DNA from: Neptuniibacter sp048548695
GTDB lineage: Bacteria > Pseudomonadota > Gammaproteobacteria > Pseudomonadales > Balneatricaceae
DNA: 64,000 nucleotides
Direction: 5' to 3' (one strand)
NCBI RefSeq assembly: GCF_048548695.1
Contig: NZ_JBLYIF010000003.1
In this document: piece after piece, positions 9,229 to 18,376 of the stretch
Numbering within the stretch: the first letter of the stretch is position 1
How the letters are laid out: the number at the start of each line of letters is the position of its first letter
Position numbers and translations under genes: made by a program
The notes under the pieces: generated by a model
What the model saw: the letters and a program-made list of their open reading frames with translations, nothing else
Told to the model about the DNA's origin: nothing
Database searches by the model: none

Positions 9229-11007
9229 TCAGAGCTGTTCCACAGTCAGGGCAAAGGTTGCCGACAGGCCGCTACTAAGGATTTCGGCGTGTTGACCGAC
9301 CCGAGGCAGGTAGTGTTGAGCGTAGAATAGAGCGATCGATTGTTTTGCCTGCAGGAAAGCATCACCGTACGCGTTGTCTGTTGCCTCAAGCGCGGCAGCC
9401 TGCAGGGCGGAGCGGGCCAGTAGCCAGCCACCGCACAGATAACCCATCAGCATCAGGAAGTCGTAGCTGACACAGCCCGCCTGCTGACGGTTGCCAGCGT
9501 TGCTCAGAACCCAGGCTTTTGCCGCCTCAGCCTGTTGGATGGCATTGCTCAATTTGCTCCCCAGCTGGTGCAGCGTTTTATTATCACTAGCCGACAGGAT
9601 TTCTGCAGTGGTCAGCATCTCCTGCAGCAGGTCGATAAGTGCCTGACCCTGATCCGACAGGGTTTTACGGCCGATCAGATCCAGTGCCTGAATGCCGGTG
9701 GTGCCTTCATAGATGGGCAGAATGCGGGCGTCACGGTAGTGCTGGGCGGCGCCGGTTTCTTCCACAAAACCCATGCCGCCATGCACCTGAATATTCAGTG
9801 AGGTGAGCTCTTGTGCCAGTTCAGTCATCCAGCCTTTGACAATCGGGGTGAGCAGCTCCGCCCGCGGTTTGGCTCTGGCAGCACTGTCATTACTGCTGTG
9901 ACTGAGGTCGACCTCTGCGGCGGCGATCAGCGCCAGTGCTCGCATCGCTTCACAACCGGACTTCATGGCCATCAGCATGCGGCGTACATCAGCATGTTCA
10001 ATAATTGGTATTTTGCTGCCGTCAGGTCGGTTGCCCTGCAGGCGTTCTTGAGAGAATAACAGCGCCTGCTGATAAGCCCGTTCTGATATCGACAGACCCT
10101 GTAGACCAACGCTCTGGCGGGCATGGTTCATCATAGTGAACATGTAGCTGAGGCCTTTGTTGGCTTCGCCCACCAGATAACCGATGGCACCGCCATTATC
10201 ACCAAAGCTCATGGTGCAGGTAGGACTGGCGTGGATGCCCATCTTATGTTCCAGCGAGATACAGTGGGCATCATTCAGCTCACCCGGTTCACCATTGTCG
10301 TCCAGCAGAAACTTGGGCACGATAAACAGGGAGATCCCTTTAACTCCGGCTGGTGCGTCCGGCAGGCGTGCCAGTACCAGATGCACGATATTCGGTGTCA
10401 TCTGGTGATCGCCCCAGGTGATAAAGATTTTTTGTCCGCTGATCCGGTAGTAATCAGCTTCAGGTACCGCCCTGGCGGCCACCGCAGCCAGATCAGACCC
10501 GGCGTTGGGTTCGGTCAGGTTCATGGTGCCGGTCCACTCGCCGCTGATCAGCCGGGGCAGGTATTGCTGCTGCAGTGTTTCACTGCCATGGGCAATCAGT
10601 GCTTCCACAGCTCCCTGGCTCAGCATCGGACAGAGGGCGAATGACATATTGGCAGCGTGCCACAGTTCATTGACTGCGGTACCGATTACATTGGGCAGCC
10701 CCTGGCCGCCAAATGCTAAAGGCGCGGTGAGGGTGGCCCAGCCGTTTTCCATAAACTGCTGATAAGCCTCGGCAAAACCGGCACTTTCCAGTACCTTGCC
10801 ATCTTCCAGCCGGGTACCGTTTTTATCGCCCTGGCTGTTCAGGGGGGCCAGTACATCACTGGCCAGTTTGCCGGCTTCTTCGACAATCACATTCGCCAGC
10901 TCAGTGTTGATTTCATCCAGTTGCAATTCGGCACAAAGCCGATCCAGTTCGACCAATTGTTCCAGCACAAAACGGGTGTCTTGCAGAGGGGCGTTGTAGA
11001 TGCTCAT
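9229..11007 (-). CDS. Acyl-CoA dehydrogenase, long DmdC-like branch
   Basis: A 592-aa FAD enzyme introducing an alpha-beta double bond into an acyl-CoA, with ETF as acceptor. It has the acyl-CoA dehydrogenase fold at residues 80-460 and a C-terminal extension of about 130 residues found in the long family branch. TEPNAGSD at 165-172 and the flavin-contacting FITWGD segment are present, and the catalytic base is E434 in PIYEGTTGIQ. This branch includes 3-methylmercaptopropionyl-CoA dehydrogenase (DmdC) and several acyl-CoA dehydrogenases of other chain types, so the substrate is not fixed by sequence. A terminator-like hairpin lies upstream, between this gene and etfA. Confidence 0.9.
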   Translation of the reverse strand: MSIYNAPLQDTRFVLEQLVELDRLCAELQLDEINTELANVIVEEAGKLASDVLAPLNSQGDKNGTRLEDGKVLESAGFAEAYQQFMENGWATLTAPLAFGGQGLPNVIGTAVNELWHAANMSFALCPMLSQGAVEALIAHGSETLQQQYLPRLISGEWTGTMNLTEPNAGSDLAAVAARAVPEADYYRISGQKIFITWGDHQMTPNIVHLVLARLPDAPAGVKGISLFIVPKFLLDDNGEPGELNDAHCISLEHKMGIHASPTCTMSFGDNGGAIGYLVGEANKGLSYMFTMMNHARQSVGLQGLSISERAYQQALLFSQERLQGNRPDGSKIPIIEHADVRRMLMAMKSGCEAMRALALIAAAEVDLSHSSNDSAARAKPRAELLTPIVKGWMTELAQELTSLNIQVHGGMGFVEETGAAQHYRDARILPIYEGTTGIQALDLIGRKTLSDQGQALIDLLQEMLTTAEILSASDNKTLHQLGSKLSNAIQQAEAAKAWVLSNAGNRQQAGCVSYDFLMLMGYLCGGWLLARSALQAAALEATDNAYGDAFLQAKQSIALFYAQHYLPRVGQHAEILSSGLSATFALTVEQL

Positions 11008-11037
11008 ATTTGTCTCTCAGTCCTGCCTGTGGCAGCG

Positions 11038-11087
11038 AAAAAAGGCGGCGTGCCGGCCCAGACGGCACAGATTGCCGGCGCGCCACC
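11038..11087 (-). terminator. Terminator/attenuator between etfA and the acyl-CoA dehydrogenase gene
   Basis: On the minus strand GGTGGCG-C-GCCGGC pairs with GCCGGC-A-CGCCGCC (one bulged or mismatched position, one G-U pair) and TTTTTTCGC follows. It lies within the 98-base gap between the etfA stop and the dehydrogenase start, so it could uncouple the last two genes or attenuate read-through. Confidence 0.75.
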
Positions 11088-11105
11088 AAAAGCTTATCGG
11101 GATGC

Positions 11106-12035
11106 TCAGAGCTTGCTGGTCAGCTCCGGCACAAGGTCGAACAGATCACCCACCAGGCCATAATCGGCCACGCCGAAAATTGGTGCTTCCTCGTCCTTGT
11201 TGATGGCCACGATGGTGCCGGACTCCTTCATGCCGGCTAGGTGTTGAATAGCGCCGGAAATTCCCACGGCTATGTACAGCTTCGGAGCCACCATCTGACC
11301 GGTCTGACCAACCTGCAGGTCGTTGGCGACATAGCCGCTGTCCACGGCGGCGCGGGATGCACCCACCGCAGCGCCCAATGTGTCCGCCAGTTGATAGATC
11401 AGGTCAAAGTTTTCTTTGGAGCCAAGGGCGCGGCCACCGGATACTACAATCTCGGCACTGCTCAGCTCAGGCCGGTCGGACGCGCTTACACTCTGGCGGA
11501 TAAAGCGGACTTTGGCTTCGGGTAGATCAACTGTCGGGGTGGTCACGGAGGCACTGCCAGCTTCGCTGTTCAGTGGTGCAAACGCCGTGCTGCGCAGGGT
11601 AATGACCAGCCTGCTTTCACGGCTTTTTACCGTGGCGATGGCGTTGCCGGCATAGATCGGGCGTTTAAAGGTATCCGGGGCCATGATGGTAATAATGTCA
11701 GAGATCTGGTTGACACCACACAGGGCAGCGATGCGCGGTGCTAGATCTTTACCGAAGGAGGTAGAGGTCAGCAGGATATGGCTGTATGCCCCGCTCAGTT
11801 GGTGGACCAGTGGCGCGATCAGTTCCGCCAGAGGGTGCTCCAGTGCGCTATTGTCGATTTTCAGTACCTGGTTTAAGCCGGTCAGTCGGGTCGCACTGTC
11901 ACACAGGGCATCAATACCCTGGCCGGCAATCAGCAGATCGGTCGGCTGATTCAATTGGGAGGCCGCACTCAGGGCGGACAGGGTGGCACCCTTCAGTGTC
12001 TGGTTGTCGTGTTCTGCAATAATCAGGGTTTTCAT
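11106..12035 (-). CDS. etfA: Electron transfer flavoprotein alpha subunit
   Basis: A 309-aa soluble FAD-binding subunit. It starts MKTLIIAEHDNQ, and the C-terminal half (about residues 180-309) holds the FAD site with GGRALGSKENF, the SRAAVDSGYVAND loop, LYIAVGISGAIQHLAGM and VAINKDEEAPIF. The reading frame continues upstream of the chosen start, but the ATG at 12035 follows a perfect AAGGAGG with 6-nt spacing and gives the normal family length. It lies 10 bases after etfB and pairs with it to take electrons from the acyl-CoA dehydrogenase. Confidence 0.96.
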   Translation of the reverse strand: MKTLIIAEHDNQTLKGATLSALSAASQLNQPTDLLIAGQGIDALCDSATRLTGLNQVLKIDNSALEHPLAELIAPLVHQLSGAYSHILLTSTSFGKDLAPRIAALCGVNQISDIITIMAPDTFKRPIYAGNAIATVKSRESRLVITLRSTAFAPLNSEAGSASVTTPTVDLPEAKVRFIRQSVSASDRPELSSAEIVVSGGRALGSKENFDLIYQLADTLGAAVGASRAAVDSGYVANDLQVGQTGQMVAPKLYIAVGISGAIQHLAGMKESGTIVAINKDEEAPIFGVADYGLVGDLFDLVPELTSKL

Positions 12036-12045
12036 GTCGGCCTCC

Positions 12046-12795
12046 TTAAATGACCTGTGCTTCGTTGCGCAGTTTGTCCAGCAGCTCATCCACTGTTGCC
12101 ACCTTGATACCTGCCTGACGTTCGGCTGGTGGCTCAACACCCAGCAGCTCAAGGTTGTTGCTCAGGCTGATAGCAAGTTCTTCCAGGGTTTTCACAGCCA
12201 GCGGTTTGCGCTTGGCCTGCATGATTTTCGGCAGGGCAGCAAAACGGGGTTCGTTCAGACGCAGGTCGGTGGTTATCACGGCTGGCAGGTCCAGTTCCAG
12301 CGTCAGCAGGCCACCATCTACTTCGCGGGTCACTTGGGCTTTGCCTGCGGCGATTTTTACCTCGGAGGCAAAGGTGGCCTGTGGACAGTCGAGCAGCGCC
12401 GCCAGCATCTGGCCGGTCTGGTTGTTGTCGGAATCGATCGCCTGCTTGCCCAGCAGGAACAGGTCGGCCTGTTCGGCTTCATTCACTTTGGCGAGGATGC
12501 GGGCTACATCCAGTGAAGAGGGAGCGGTGTCGGTTTCTACCTGAATACCGCGGTCGGCGCCCAGTGCCATAGCATAGCGAATCTGTTCCTGACAGGCTTT
12601 CGGGCCTACAGACACAACCAAAATTTCACTGACAATACCGGCTTCTTTCAGGCGTACCGCCTCTTCAACCGCGATCTCACAGAATGGATTGATCGACAGC
12701 TTGGTGTTGGTCAGATCCACATCACTGTGGTCCGCTTTAACCCGGACTTTGACGTTGTAGTCGATGACTCGTTTAACGGCGACTAATGCTTTCAT
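12046..12795 (-). CDS. etfB: Electron transfer flavoprotein beta subunit
   Basis: A 249-aa AMP-binding partner of EtfA. MKALVAVKRVIDYNVKVRVK at the N terminus, NPFCEIAVEEAVRLKE at about 38-53, and the signature VDGGLLTLELDLPAVITTDLRLNEPR are all typical. The order etfB-etfA and the short spacing match most proteobacteria. The operon therefore has its own ETF pair; whether a second housekeeping pair exists elsewhere cannot be seen. Confidence 0.96.
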   Translation of the reverse strand: MKALVAVKRVIDYNVKVRVKADHSDVDLTNTKLSINPFCEIAVEEAVRLKEAGIVSEILVVSVGPKACQEQIRYAMALGADRGIQVETDTAPSSLDVARILAKVNEAEQADLFLLGKQAIDSDNNQTGQMLAALLDCPQATFASEVKIAAGKAQVTREVDGGLLTLELDLPAVITTDLRLNEPRFAALPKIMQAKRKPLAVKTLEELAISLSNNLELLGVEPPAERQAGIKVATVDELLDKLRNEAQVI

Positions 12796-12859
12796 TACGG
12801 TACCTCGTTAACGTGCCCCCGGTCGACATGCGCCGGAGGTTCTGTATTTTTTGGACGGG

Positions 12860-14506
12860 TTATTTGGTTTCAGCCTGTGGATTGTTGGCCCGATCACGCA
12901 GCAGGAACTTCTGGATCTTGCCGGTTGAGGTTTTTGGCAGCGGCCCGAAAAACACGTTTTTCGGTGCCTTGAAGTGAGCCATGTGCTCGCGGCAGTATTT
13001 GATGATCTCCTCGGCGGTGACCTCTTTATCACCGTCTTTCAGGGCGACAAAAGCACAGGGCGTCTCGCCCCATTTGTCATCAGATTTCGCCACTACTGCC
13101 GCTTCCTGAATCAGCGGGTGACCATAGAGCACATCTTCCACCTCGATACTGGAGATATTTTCACCGCCGGAAATAATGATGTCCTTGGAGCGGTCCTTGA
13201 TCTCGATGTAACCGTCTGCATGCCAGACAGCCAGGTCGCCGGAGTGGAACCAGCCGCCGTCGAATGCCTTGGCCGTGGTTTCCGGGTTTTTCAGGTAGCC
13301 TTTCATCACCAGGTTGCCCTGCATAAAGATCTCGCCCATGGTTTTACCGTCTTGAGGAACCGGCTGCAGGGTTACGGGATCAGCCACCATCAGGCCATCC
13401 AGCATTGGCGCACGCACACCCTGACGGGCTTTGAGGCGGGCTTTCTCTTCCAGGGTTTTGTTGTCCCACGCTTCATGCCAGGCACAGACTACGGAAGGGC
13501 CGTAGGTTTCGGTCAGGCCGTATACGTGGGTCACTGAGAAGCCCAGTTTTTCCATACCGGCAATTACCGGAGCTGGTGGCGCTGCGCCGGCGGTCATCAC
13601 TTTGACTTCGTGTTTGATACCCGTTTTCATGCTGTCATCCGCAGAGTTCAGCATGTTCAACACGATAGGCGCGCCACAGAAGTAACCAACTTTCTCGGTT
13701 TTGATCAGGTGGAAAATATGATCAGCGCGAACATGGCGCAGGCTGACACTGACACCGGCCATGGCAGCAATGGTCCAGGGGAAACACCAGCCGTTACAAT
13801 GGAACATCGGCAGGGTCCAGAGATATACAGGGTGCTGCTGCATCCCCCAAGATATGGCGTTGCTGACCGCATTTAGGTACGCACCGCGATGGTGGTAGAC
13901 CACCCCTTTGGGATCGCCGGTGGTACCAGAGGTATAGTTCAGCGTGATAGCGTTCCACTCATCTTTTACTTTTGGCCAGATGAATCCAGCATCACCGGTC
14001 TCCAGAAAGGCTTCATAGTCAGTGGTGCCGATCAGATCACCTTCTCGGTAGTAAGGATCATCGATATCAATGACGTAGGGCTTGTCGTCCAGTCGTTCCA
14101 GCGCCTGACTGGCAACCTGGCTGAATTCACGATCAACAATCAGCACCTTGCAGTCGGCATGCCGCAAAATAAAGGCGACTGCTTCGGCATCCAGCCGGAT
14201 GTTGATGGAGTTGAGCACAGCACCGCTCATAGGGACCCCAAAATGGGTTTCAAAGTGTTCCGGCAAGTTGGGGGCCATGATGGATACCGCTTCACCTTTT
14301 TTGACGCCCAGCTGTTGCAGAGCACTGGCCAGACGGCAGCAGCGCTGATAAACCTCACGCCAGCTGCGACGGATTTCGCCGTGTATCGTAGCGATTCGGT
14401 CCGGATAAACGGTGGCGGCGCGCTCCAGATAGGTGAGTGGCGACAGCGCGGTATAGTTGGCCTGGTTCTGATCCAGGTCGGTCTCGAAGGCTGAGTTATT
14501 ATTCAT
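12860..14506 (-). CDS. Acyl-CoA synthetase (AMP-forming), DmdB-like medium-chain ligase family
   Basis: A 548-aa adenylate-forming ligase that activates a carboxylic acid with ATP and CoA. The core motifs run in order: YTSGTTGDPKGVV (ATP loop), VYGLTETYGP, WFHSGDLAVWHADGYIEIKD (hinge Asp) and the catalytic lysine near the end in PKTSTGKIQKF. Length and motifs match the fatty-acyl/3-methylmercaptopropionate ligase family. The frame extends 21 codons upstream, but the ATG at 14506 (MNNNSAFETD) has GAGGGA at good spacing and the right length. Placed between the ABC permease genes and etfBA, it is the obvious first intracellular step for the imported acid. Confidence 0.92.
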   Translation of the reverse strand: MNNNSAFETDLDQNQANYTALSPLTYLERAATVYPDRIATIHGEIRRSWREVYQRCCRLASALQQLGVKKGEAVSIMAPNLPEHFETHFGVPMSGAVLNSINIRLDAEAVAFILRHADCKVLIVDREFSQVASQALERLDDKPYVIDIDDPYYREGDLIGTTDYEAFLETGDAGFIWPKVKDEWNAITLNYTSGTTGDPKGVVYHHRGAYLNAVSNAISWGMQQHPVYLWTLPMFHCNGWCFPWTIAAMAGVSVSLRHVRADHIFHLIKTEKVGYFCGAPIVLNMLNSADDSMKTGIKHEVKVMTAGAAPPAPVIAGMEKLGFSVTHVYGLTETYGPSVVCAWHEAWDNKTLEEKARLKARQGVRAPMLDGLMVADPVTLQPVPQDGKTMGEIFMQGNLVMKGYLKNPETTAKAFDGGWFHSGDLAVWHADGYIEIKDRSKDIIISGGENISSIEVEDVLYGHPLIQEAAVVAKSDDKWGETPCAFVALKDGDKEVTAEEIIKYCREHMAHFKAPKNVFFGPLPKTSTGKIQKFLLRDRANNPQAETK

Positions 14507-14528
14507 GTGATTCCCTCGTCGTTGAAGC

Positions 14529-15449
14529 TTAGAAATTGTCACGGCGGAACTTGGCCAGCTGGCCGACAATGCCGCTACGGAAACTTAGAACGCAGATCAC
14601 GAATACCGCGCCCATGATGATGTGGAGATAGTTGCCAAGCTCACCACCGGACAGATAGTTCTGCATGGTGACAACAACACCAGCGCCGACCAGTGGCCCG
14701 AAGATGGTGCCGACCCCGCCGACCAGCGTCATCAGGATCACTTCGCCGGACATGTGCCAGTGCACGTCCGTGAGGGATGCCAGTTCAAATACCAGGCACT
14801 TGGTGGCACCGGCCAGACTGGCCAGAGCAGCGGAAATAATAAAGGCGATCCATTTGTATTGGTGTACGTTGTAGCCCAGCGAGATAGCCCGGTCTTCGTT
14901 TTCCCGAATTGCTTTCAGTACTTGGCCGAAGGGTGAGTGCACCGTACGGTTAATCAGCCAGAAACCGAAGATAAAAATGGCCAGCACGAAGTAATACATC
15001 ACGGTGTTGTTGGACAGGTCGATCAGACCGAACAGTGCACCACGTGGAACCCCTTGCATGCCGTCTTCGCCACCGGTGAACGGTGCCTGGACATAAAGAA
15101 AGAAGATCAATTGAGCCAACGCCAAGGTGACCATGGCGAAATAGATACCTTCCCGTTTCACTGCCAGCTTGCCATAGACCGCGCCCAGCAGGCCGCCCGC
15201 CAGTGTGCCAGCGATGATGGCCAGTTCAGGTGTCAGGCCGCTGTTGATCATGAGCCAGCCGGTGACGTAACCACCGGTGCCGAGAAATGCAGCATGGCCA
15301 AAAGAGAGCAGCCCGGCAAAACCCAGTAACAGGTTGAAAGCTGCAGCAAACAGTGCAAAGCAGAGTATTTTGGCAAGAAACACCGGATACAGCGCCAGCG
15401 GAGCCAGCAGTGCCAGCGCCAGAAGAATAAAGAGGGTCATTTTTTTCAT
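14529..15449 (-). CDS. Branched-chain-type ABC transporter permease, LivM family
   Basis: A 306-aa inner-membrane permease with about eight to ten hydrophobic helices. It has the LivM family segment ENEDRAISLGYNVHQYKWIAF, which is the coupling-helix region contacting the ATPases, and AFNLLLGFAGLLSFGHAAFLG near residues 38-58. It forms the translocation pore with the LivH-type subunit encoded next to it. The start ATG at 15449 lies 10 bases after the upstream permease gene. The stop is about 20 bases from the acyl-CoA ligase start, so import and activation genes are directly coupled. Confidence 0.93.
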   Translation of the reverse strand: MKKMTLFILLALALLAPLALYPVFLAKILCFALFAAAFNLLLGFAGLLSFGHAAFLGTGGYVTGWLMINSGLTPELAIIAGTLAGGLLGAVYGKLAVKREGIYFAMVTLALAQLIFFLYVQAPFTGGEDGMQGVPRGALFGLIDLSNNTVMYYFVLAIFIFGFWLINRTVHSPFGQVLKAIRENEDRAISLGYNVHQYKWIAFIISAALASLAGATKCLVFELASLTDVHWHMSGEVILMTLVGGVGTIFGPLVGAGVVVTMQNYLSGGELGNYLHIIMGAVFVICVLSFRSGIVGQLAKFRRDNF

Positions 15450-15459
15450 CGTTGTGTCC

Positions 15460-16347
15460 TCAGGCCGCTTTGCCGAACAGGCCGGCCGGTTTCAGCAGCA
15501 GCACAATCACCATCACCAAAAAGATTACGGTGGTGGAGGCTTCCGGGTAGAAATATTTGGTCAGACCTTCCACCACACCCATGCCCAGTCCGGTGAAAAT
15601 GGCACCACCGATGGAGCCCATGCCGCCGATCACAACAATGGCGAACACCACAATTAATATGTTGGAGCCCATATCCGGTGAAACTGAGTACACTGGAGCG
15701 GCCAGCACGCCAGCCAGTCCTGCCAGTGCTACACCGAAACCAAAGGTCAGGGTGACGATCAGTGGTACGTTGATACCGAATGCCTGAAGCAGTTGCGGGT
15801 TTTCTGTTCCCGCCCGCAGATAGGCACCCAGTTTGGTTTTTTCAATCATCCACCAGGTGCCGGCACAGACCACTACGGAGACCAGGATGATCCAGGCGCG
15901 GTAGTTGGGCAGGTACATGAAAGGCAGCTTGGTACCGCCTTTCAGGGCTTCAGGAATGGCATAGGCTTGTCCTGAAGAACCGAATAAATGGGTAAAGATG
16001 CCCTGAATCATCAGTGCCAGGCCGAAGGTCAGCAGCAGACTGTACAGATGATCCTCGTTGGCGATAGGTCGGATCAGAAAACGTTGCATCAAAATGCCGA
16101 TCAGACCTACGGCCAGGGGTACCAGAATCAGGGCGAACCAGTAGTTGAGTCCCAGGTATTCCAGTCCCAACAGGGCGGCAAAAGCCCCCAGCATGTACAT
16201 GGCACCCTGGGCAAAGTTAATGATTTTCAGCAGCCCGAAGATGATCGCCAGACCAAGACTGAGCAGGGCATAGAAGGAGCCGTTAATCAGCCCGATCAGC
16301 AACTGGCCGAACAGGGCAAACAGGTTGATATCGAATAAAGTTGCCAT
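15460..16347 (-). CDS. Branched-chain-type ABC transporter permease, LivH family
   Basis: A 295-aa polytopic permease. The N-terminal helix segment GLINGSFYALLSLGLAIIFG and the loop NEDHLYSLLLTFGLALMIQG are typical of LivH proteins, as is LRAGTENPQLLQAFGINV, the ATPase-coupling segment. It is the partner of the LivM-type protein. The gene follows the solute-binding protein gene by 55 bases, a gap without an evident terminator. Confidence 0.93.
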   Translation of the reverse strand: MATLFDINLFALFGQLLIGLINGSFYALLSLGLAIIFGLLKIINFAQGAMYMLGAFAALLGLEYLGLNYWFALILVPLAVGLIGILMQRFLIRPIANEDHLYSLLLTFGLALMIQGIFTHLFGSSGQAYAIPEALKGGTKLPFMYLPNYRAWIILVSVVVCAGTWWMIEKTKLGAYLRAGTENPQLLQAFGINVPLIVTLTFGFGVALAGLAGVLAAPVYSVSPDMGSNILIVVFAIVVIGGMGSIGGAIFTGLGMGVVEGLTKYFYPEASTTVIFLVMVIVLLLKPAGLFGKAA

Positions 16348-16402
16348 AGCGGTTCAACTACCTTGCGCGAGTAACAGGGGAGCACGTGGCTCCCCGCTGG
16401 GT

Positions 16403-17602
16403 TTAAGAGGAGAAGTTGCATGCCTCGGTTATCGGGTTGTAGGCCTGATCTCCCGGAATCACCTTGATGATCTTGTAGATGTCTTTATCGCTGTTACGCT
16501 CGGCCGGTTTTTTGATCTCTACCAGTAGCATGTCGTGCACCATACGGCCGTCGGCACGCAGGGTGGCGTTACGGGCAAAAAAGTCATCTGGGCTGGTCGC
16601 CTTCATCTGTTTCATTACCGCATCCGGATCATCGGTGCCGACAGCCTTGACAGCATTCAGGTAATGCAGGGTGGCCGAGTAGGCACCGGCGTGTGCCATG
16701 GATGGGATAGCGCCGTGTCGGGCTTCAAAACGCTGGCTCCACTCCCGGGCGTTGTCATCCATATCCCAGTAAAAACCGGTAGTCAGGCGCATGCCGCCGG
16801 CAGTATTAGGGTCCATTGCCTGGGCGTTCGGAGTGAATACCAGCAGACCGGCCACGTCCATGGATTCGGTCAGGCCGAATTCGGCAGCGGCGTTCAGAGC
16901 ATTGACGGTGTCGTTACCGGCGTTAGCCAGAGCGACTACATCCGCGCCGGAGGACTGAGCCTGCAATACGTAAGAAGAGAAGTCGGTGGTACCCAGCGGC
17001 GCGCGGACGCTGCCAACCACTTCACCACCGTTTTCTTTGATGACATTGCTGGATACGCTCTCCAGTGCGTGGCCGAAAGCGTAGTCGGCGGTGATGAAAA
17101 ACCATTTTTTCTTGCCGTCATTCACCATGTATTTCACGGTGCCGTTGGCCAGAGCGACCACGTTATAAGTCCAGTGGGCGATATAGGGCGAGCAGGACTT
17201 GGTGGTAAAGGCGTTTGAGGCTGAACCGGTGATCAGGGTGATATTCTTGCTGGCATTGGTGACCTGGGTGACAGCACCGGTGACGGCAGAGGAAACCAGA
17301 CCGCCAATGGTATCTACCGCTTCACTTTCTACCCATTTGCGGGCGATGGCAGAGGCAATATCCGGCTTCAGCTGGGAGTCGGCGGTGACCAGCTCAATCG
17401 GTTTGCCCAGTACCTGACCGCCGAAATCCTCAATGGCCATTTCGGTGGCGGTGACACAACCGGGACCGCATAGATCGGCATAGGTGCCGCCCATATCAGC
17501 CAGAACGCCGAGCTTCACTTTACCATCGGTGGCGGCCAAGGTGCTGCCGACCAGTGTGCTGGCCATCATTGCAGTAAGGATGCGCTTGTGCAGGGTTCTC
17601 AT
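16403..17602 (-). CDS. ABC transporter periplasmic binding protein, LivK/AmiC-like (Peripla_BP_6)
   Basis: A 399-aa type I periplasmic binding protein. The signal peptide is about residues 1-23 (MRTLHKRILT.., cleavage near LAATDGKVK). The mature protein starts KVKLGVLADMGGTYADLCG and carries the family's SAVTGAVTQVTN and FITADYAFGHALE segments. This subgroup binds very varied ligands (amino acids, amides, aromatic and aliphatic acids), so the substrate is not predicted from sequence. Adjacent ATGs at 17608 and 17602 compete; the second has GGAG at 8 nt and gives the cleaner signal peptide. It sits between the ATPase and permease genes of one importer. Confidence 0.92.
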   Translation of the reverse strand: MRTLHKRILTAMMASTLVGSTLAATDGKVKLGVLADMGGTYADLCGPGCVTATEMAIEDFGGQVLGKPIELVTADSQLKPDIASAIARKWVESEAVDTIGGLVSSAVTGAVTQVTNASKNITLITGSASNAFTTKSCSPYIAHWTYNVVALANGTVKYMVNDGKKKWFFITADYAFGHALESVSSNVIKENGGEVVGSVRAPLGTTDFSSYVLQAQSSGADVVALANAGNDTVNALNAAAEFGLTESMDVAGLLVFTPNAQAMDPNTAGGMRLTTGFYWDMDDNAREWSQRFEARHGAIPSMAHAGAYSATLHYLNAVKAVGTDDPDAVMKQMKATSPDDFFARNATLRADGRMVHDMLLVEIKKPAERNSDKDIYKIIKVIPGDQAYNPITEACNFSS

Positions 17603-17662
17603 CTTCATATCTCCGAGTGGATGTTTATTGTTATGGCTTCTCAAAGCAGATATTGGCCCCGG

Positions 17663-18376
17663 TTAGACTCCGAGGTAGGTGTTCAGTAATTCGGTTTTTG
17701 CGGCCAGCTCGTGGGCGGATATCTCTTCCACTATATGGCCGTGTTCCATCACGTAATGCCGGTCGGCAATGGGTGCCGCGAAGCGGAAGTTCTGCTCTAC
17801 CAGCAGAATGGTCAGGCCTCGTTGCTTCAGCTGGGTCAGGACTTCGGCCAGCTTCTGCACAATCACTGGTGCCAGGCCTTCGGTGATCTCGTCCAGCAAC
17901 AGGATGTTGGCACCACTGCGCAGGATGCGGGCCAGTGCCAGCATCTGTTGCTCACCGCCGGACAGGCGTGTGCCCTGGCTGAAGCGGCGTTCGTAGAGGT
18001 TAGGAAACATCTGGTAGATCTCTTCCACCGATACGCCATCGGAGCGTACCTCCGGTGGCAGCATCAGATTCTCTTCCACATTCAGGCTGGAAAAGATGCC
18101 ACGCTCCTCGGGACAGAAACCCAATCCCAGGTGGGCGATCCGGTGAGCCGGTAGATTCATGGTGTCGTTGCCGTTGACCACGATCCGCCCGGTGCGCTTG
18201 CCGACCAGGTTCATGATTGATTTCAGGGTGGTGGACCGGCCGGAACCATTACGTCCCAGTAGGGTGACCAGTTCCCCCTGCATCACGGATAGGTCGATGC
18301 CGTGCAGGATATGGGATTCACCATAGAAAGCGTGTAGGTTCTCAATGCGCAGCTTCTCGCGATGGTTATGGCTCAT
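17663..18376 (-). CDS. Branched-chain-type ABC transporter ATPase, LivF family, Walker A Lys replaced by Arg
   Basis: A 237-aa ATPase subunit. The LivF hallmark segments are present: signature LSGGEQQMLALARIL, Walker B ILLLDEITEGLAP, and a C-terminal LNTYLGV. Its Walker A reads GRNGSGRSTT (residues 41-50), with Arg47 where nearly all ABC ATPases have the catalytic Lys. The codon is CGG, not a one-base change from AAA or AAG apart from AGG-type intermediates, so a sequencing slip is unlikely. The start overlaps the stop of the LivG-type gene by 4 bases, indicating translational coupling and a LivF-LivG heterodimer. Confidence 0.93.
   Translation of the reverse strand: MSHNHREKLRIENLHAFYGESHILHGIDLSVMQGELVTLLGRNGSGRSTTLKSIMNLVGKRTGRIVVNGNDTMNLPAHRIAHLGLGFCPEERGIFSSLNVEENLMLPPEVRSDGVSVEEIYQMFPNLYERRFSQGTRLSGGEQQMLALARILRSGANILLLDEITEGLAPVIVQKLAEVLTQLKQRGLTILLVEQNFRFAAPIADRHYVMEHGHIVEEISAHELAAKTELLNTYLGV

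Noticed and set aside
10123..10644. Long plus-strand frame opposite the acyl-CoA dehydrogenase gene
   Set aside because: A shadow of the conserved dehydrogenase sequence on the other strand.
12974..14494. Long plus-strand frames opposite the acyl-CoA ligase gene
   Set aside because: The minus-strand ligase has all catalytic motifs; the antisense frames are explained by its codon use.
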